Part shown: positions 55,538-57,404 of the stretch, in pieces
Layout of the letters: each line of letters begins with the position of its first letter
Position numbering within the stretch: the stretch's first letter is position 1
Origin: a virus
Strand: one strand, 5' to 3'
DNA: 57,404 nt
IMG/VR virus record: IMGVR_UViG_3300035698_026448
Location: 1-57,404 of that record
Made by a program: the position numbers and the translations under genes
The notes under the pieces: generated by a model
Seen by the model: only the letters and a program-made list of their open reading frames with translations
The model's database searches: none
Told to the model about the DNA's origin: nothing

Positions 55538-57404
55538 TAATTGAAAGCCCCGGCAAAGTCAAGAAATTCAATCAATGCCTTGGGAAAGGATATTCTGTAT
55601 TTAGCACATATGGTCACTGCGTTGATCTGCCAGTGAAGAAAATCGGGGTGGCTGTCAAGAAGGATTTCGAGCCTACTTGGGAAGTCAAAGACGATAGCGA
55701 GAGTACTGTCAAAACCCTCCAGAAAGCCTGCAAAAACGCTGAGAATGTCTATCTTATGACAGATGAGGATAGAGAGGGTGAAGCCATTGCATGGCATATA
55801 TATGAAAAGATCAAAGAGGACTGCAAGGGAAAAATCCATAGGGCAAGTACCAACCAAATCACCAAAGCAGGCATAACCAAGGCACTCGAAAATCCTGGCG
55901 AACTAGACCAGAAGAAGATCAGCGCCTACTTGGCACGACGCATTCTTGACCGACTGGCAGGATACAAGACATCCTTTCTTACTCAGCAGGCTACGGGTGG
56001 TCGATCAGCAGGCAGAGTTCAGAGTGTAGCTCTGAGGATCATCGTTGACAGAGAGGTTGAGATAGTCCACTTTGTTCCAGTTGAATACTGGGTGCTAACC
56101 GCCCATCTGATTACCAAGAAGGGTGAAAAATACGCAGCAGTGTTGACTGAGAAGGTCAAAGTTCCCGATGAGAAAACTGCAACTAAGATTTATGATGCTT
56201 GTATGAAGGCAACCCCCAAAGTCGCCAGTGTGGAGTCAAAAGAAGTCAATATCAAGCCGTATGCCCCCTTCACTACATTGCCGATGGTATCAACAGTGAG
56301 TTCGCTGTTTGGATGGCCTGCCAAGAAGGTGATGAGCGTAGCCCAATCCTTGTATTCAGCAGGACATATTACCTACCACCGTACAGACTCGCCGTTCATG
56401 GCACCAGAAGCAATACAAGAGATCAGGGGACACATAGACCATGAATTCGGTCAAAACTATCTGCCCAACAACCCCTATGTTTATTCAGCAAAAGCCGGGG
56501 CGCAAGAGGCTCATGAATGTTGTAGACCTACCAGCATTGAGGAGTCCCCTCACGTTACTGGAGATGAGAAGAAACTCTATGACATAATCTGGAAGAGAGC
56601 AGTAGCCTCACAGATGGTTCCTGCCAAAGACAGACGCATCAAAGTTATTACCGACATTGCCAAGTATGATTTCGTTACCAGCGGCAAGATTGAGTTGTTT
56701 GATGGTTTCCGCAAGGTATGGAACTACAGTAGTTCAGATGACATAGTAATCCCCGACTTGAAGAAGGGTGAAGAGGCAGTATTGAAGGCTCTGGAAAAAG
56801 ACCAAAAATTTACACAGCCACCGCCACGATATACTGATGCAAGTTTGGCTAAACTGTGTGACAAGAACCAGATCACTCGTCCTGCTACAGTAGCAAGTGT
56901 ATTCAACACCTTGGAAGCAAGGAAGTATGTAACCAAGAAGAAGAATACCTTCCATCCCACCGAGACCGGCATTGCTGTCGTTGACTTCCTCAAAGAAGCC
57001 GATATGTGCTTCGTGGACATTGCTTTCACAGTGAACATGGAGGCACTGCTTGATGAGATACAGGAAGGCAAGAAGACCACCTCGGAAGTTCTGACCGAGT
57101 TTTGGGATCGGTTGCAGAAAGACATTGAGAATGGCAAGAAGATTAAAGATGCCAAGCAGAAAACCACTCATAAATGCCCAAAATGTGATGGTTTTCTGAT
57201 GAAAAAGCACTCCCAGTTCGGAGCCTTCTACTCTTGTGAGAACTGGAAGAAGAAGAAAAAGGACGAGGAAGAGAGTGAAGGCTGCGACTATACTGCCAAC
57301 GTCGGTGACAATGGCAAGCCTGTGGAGAAGGTTGCCAAGGTTAAGGAGTATGCAGATTTCACATGCAAGGCTTGCAAGAGCAAAATGGTAAAACGCAAGT
57401 CGAA
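55519..57404 (+). CDS. topA: DNA topoisomerase I (type IA), 3' end beyond window
   Basis: About 628 residues in the window, open at the right edge. NIVIIESPGKVKKF starts the Toprim domain and MTDEDREGEAIAW carries its DxDxxG-type acidic site. GRSAGRVQSVALRI and AGHITYHRTDSPF follow, the latter with the catalytic tyrosine. C-terminal zinc fingers begin HKCPKCDGFLM and repeat with FTCKACKSKM. Relaxes negative supercoils during replication or transcription. ATG 55519 overlaps the HNH gene. Confidence 0.95.
   Translation, partial: MSKNIVIIESPGKVKKFNQCLGKGYSVFSTYGHCVDLPVKKIGVAVKKDFEPTWEVKDDSESTVKTLQKACKNAENVYLMTDEDREGEAIAWHIYEKIKEDCKGKIHRASTNQITKAGITKALENPGELDQKKISAYLARRILDRLAGYKTSFLTQQATGGRSAGRVQSVALRIIVDREVEIVHFVPVEYWVLTAHLITKKGEKYAAVLTEKVKVPDEKTATKIYDACMKATPKVASVESKEVNIKPYAPFTTLPMVSTVSSLFGWPAKKVMSVAQSLYSAGHITYHRTDSPFMAPEAIQEIRGHIDHEFGQNYLPNNPYVYSAKAGAQEAHECCRPTSIEESPHVTGDEKKLYDIIWKRAVASQMVPAKDRRIKVITDIAKYDFVTSGKIELFDGFRKVWNYSSSDDIVIPDLKKGEEAVLKALEKDQKFTQPPPRYTDASLAKLCDKNQITRPATVASVFNTLEARKYVTKKKNTFHPTETGIAVVDFLKEADMCFVDIAFTVNMEALLDEIQEGKKTTSEVLTEFWDRLQKDIENGKKIKDAKQKTTHKCPKCDGFLMKKHSQFGAFYSCENWKKKKKDEEESEGCDYTANVGDNGKPVEKVAKVKEYADFTCKACKSKMVKRKS

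Noticed and set aside
1-57404. CRISPR arrays, insertion sequences, attachment sites
   Set aside because: No regularly spaced repeats, transposase genes or flanking duplications were seen; the only tandem repeats are the Y-like RNA units.

Overview
This 57.4-kb window reads as the genome of a large phage, or a closely related large mobile element. Almost every gene is on the + strand, packed end to end with ATGA, GTGA or TAATG junctions. Apart from a partial tmRNA it carries DNA-metabolism genes typical of big phages: Dam-type methylase, Ogg2-like glycosylase, ATP-dependent ligase, ThyX, dCMP deaminase and topoisomerase IA. It also has three free-standing homing-type endonucleases (two HNH, one GIY-YIG). 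No capsid, terminase or tail gene is visible, so the phage call is inference. Base composition is moderately AT-rich. A dockerin-like secreted protein, plus a helix-turn-helix protein followed by a segment like the N-terminal domain of type II secretion F proteins, remind me of Planctomycetes. That host guess is weak.

Layout. 1-351: 3' part of a tmRNA encoding the tag ANSAPLAMAA, with an HNH endonuclease abutting it on the - strand. 1031-5215: DNA modification, repair and ligation. 5137-6907: AmrS-like radical SAM enzyme, a small protein and a lipoprotein. 7219-32060: a 25-kb glycan island with about 13 proven or probable glycosyltransferases, five epimerase/reductases, four methyltransferases (one frameshifted), heptose genes (GmhA, HldA-type kinase, a reversed nucleotidyltransferase-kinase fusion), a DAHP-synthase-like enzyme beside a cytidylyltransferase, and a second radical SAM protein. 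32062-36649: small proteins, an AMMECR1-like protein, GIY-YIG endonuclease, IscU and an A-type Fe-S carrier. 36633-39583: PiT phosphate transporter and the dockerin-like protein. 39710-40876: a non-coding RNA cluster. 40888-49260: small proteins, a pseudoknotted leader RNA, a GT8-like protein, a TROVE/Ro60-like protein, and an operon with JAMM peptidase and E1/ThiF enzyme. 49316-57404: nucleotide metabolism (dCMP deaminase, ThyX, aspartate carbamoyltransferase), a sialidase-like propeller, a double-HNH endonuclease and the start of topoisomerase I.

The most exciting system is the Ro60-like protein (44023-45813) together with four tandem RNAs at 39721-40838 that look like bacterial Y RNAs. Each has a closing stem, an internal loop with CCURA on the 5' strand and AACUU on the 3' strand, a second stem, and a UACAAAC element. 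Two of the four then present a complete tRNA-like module with a compensating change in the acceptor-like helix. Established biology says Ro60/Rsr proteins bind Y RNAs and that YrlA RNAs mimic tRNA; a phage array with interchangeable effector modules would be notable. A second lead is the JAMM + E1 operon, which looks like a ubiquitin-like system of unknown substrate.

Regulation: at least 13 GTATAAT boxes mark promoters. In five cases the box lies exactly 5 nt before an ATG with no Shine-Dalgarno, which predicts leaderless mRNAs. Other genes have ordinary GGAGG sites. Several intrinsic terminators are followed directly by a new GTATAAT box.
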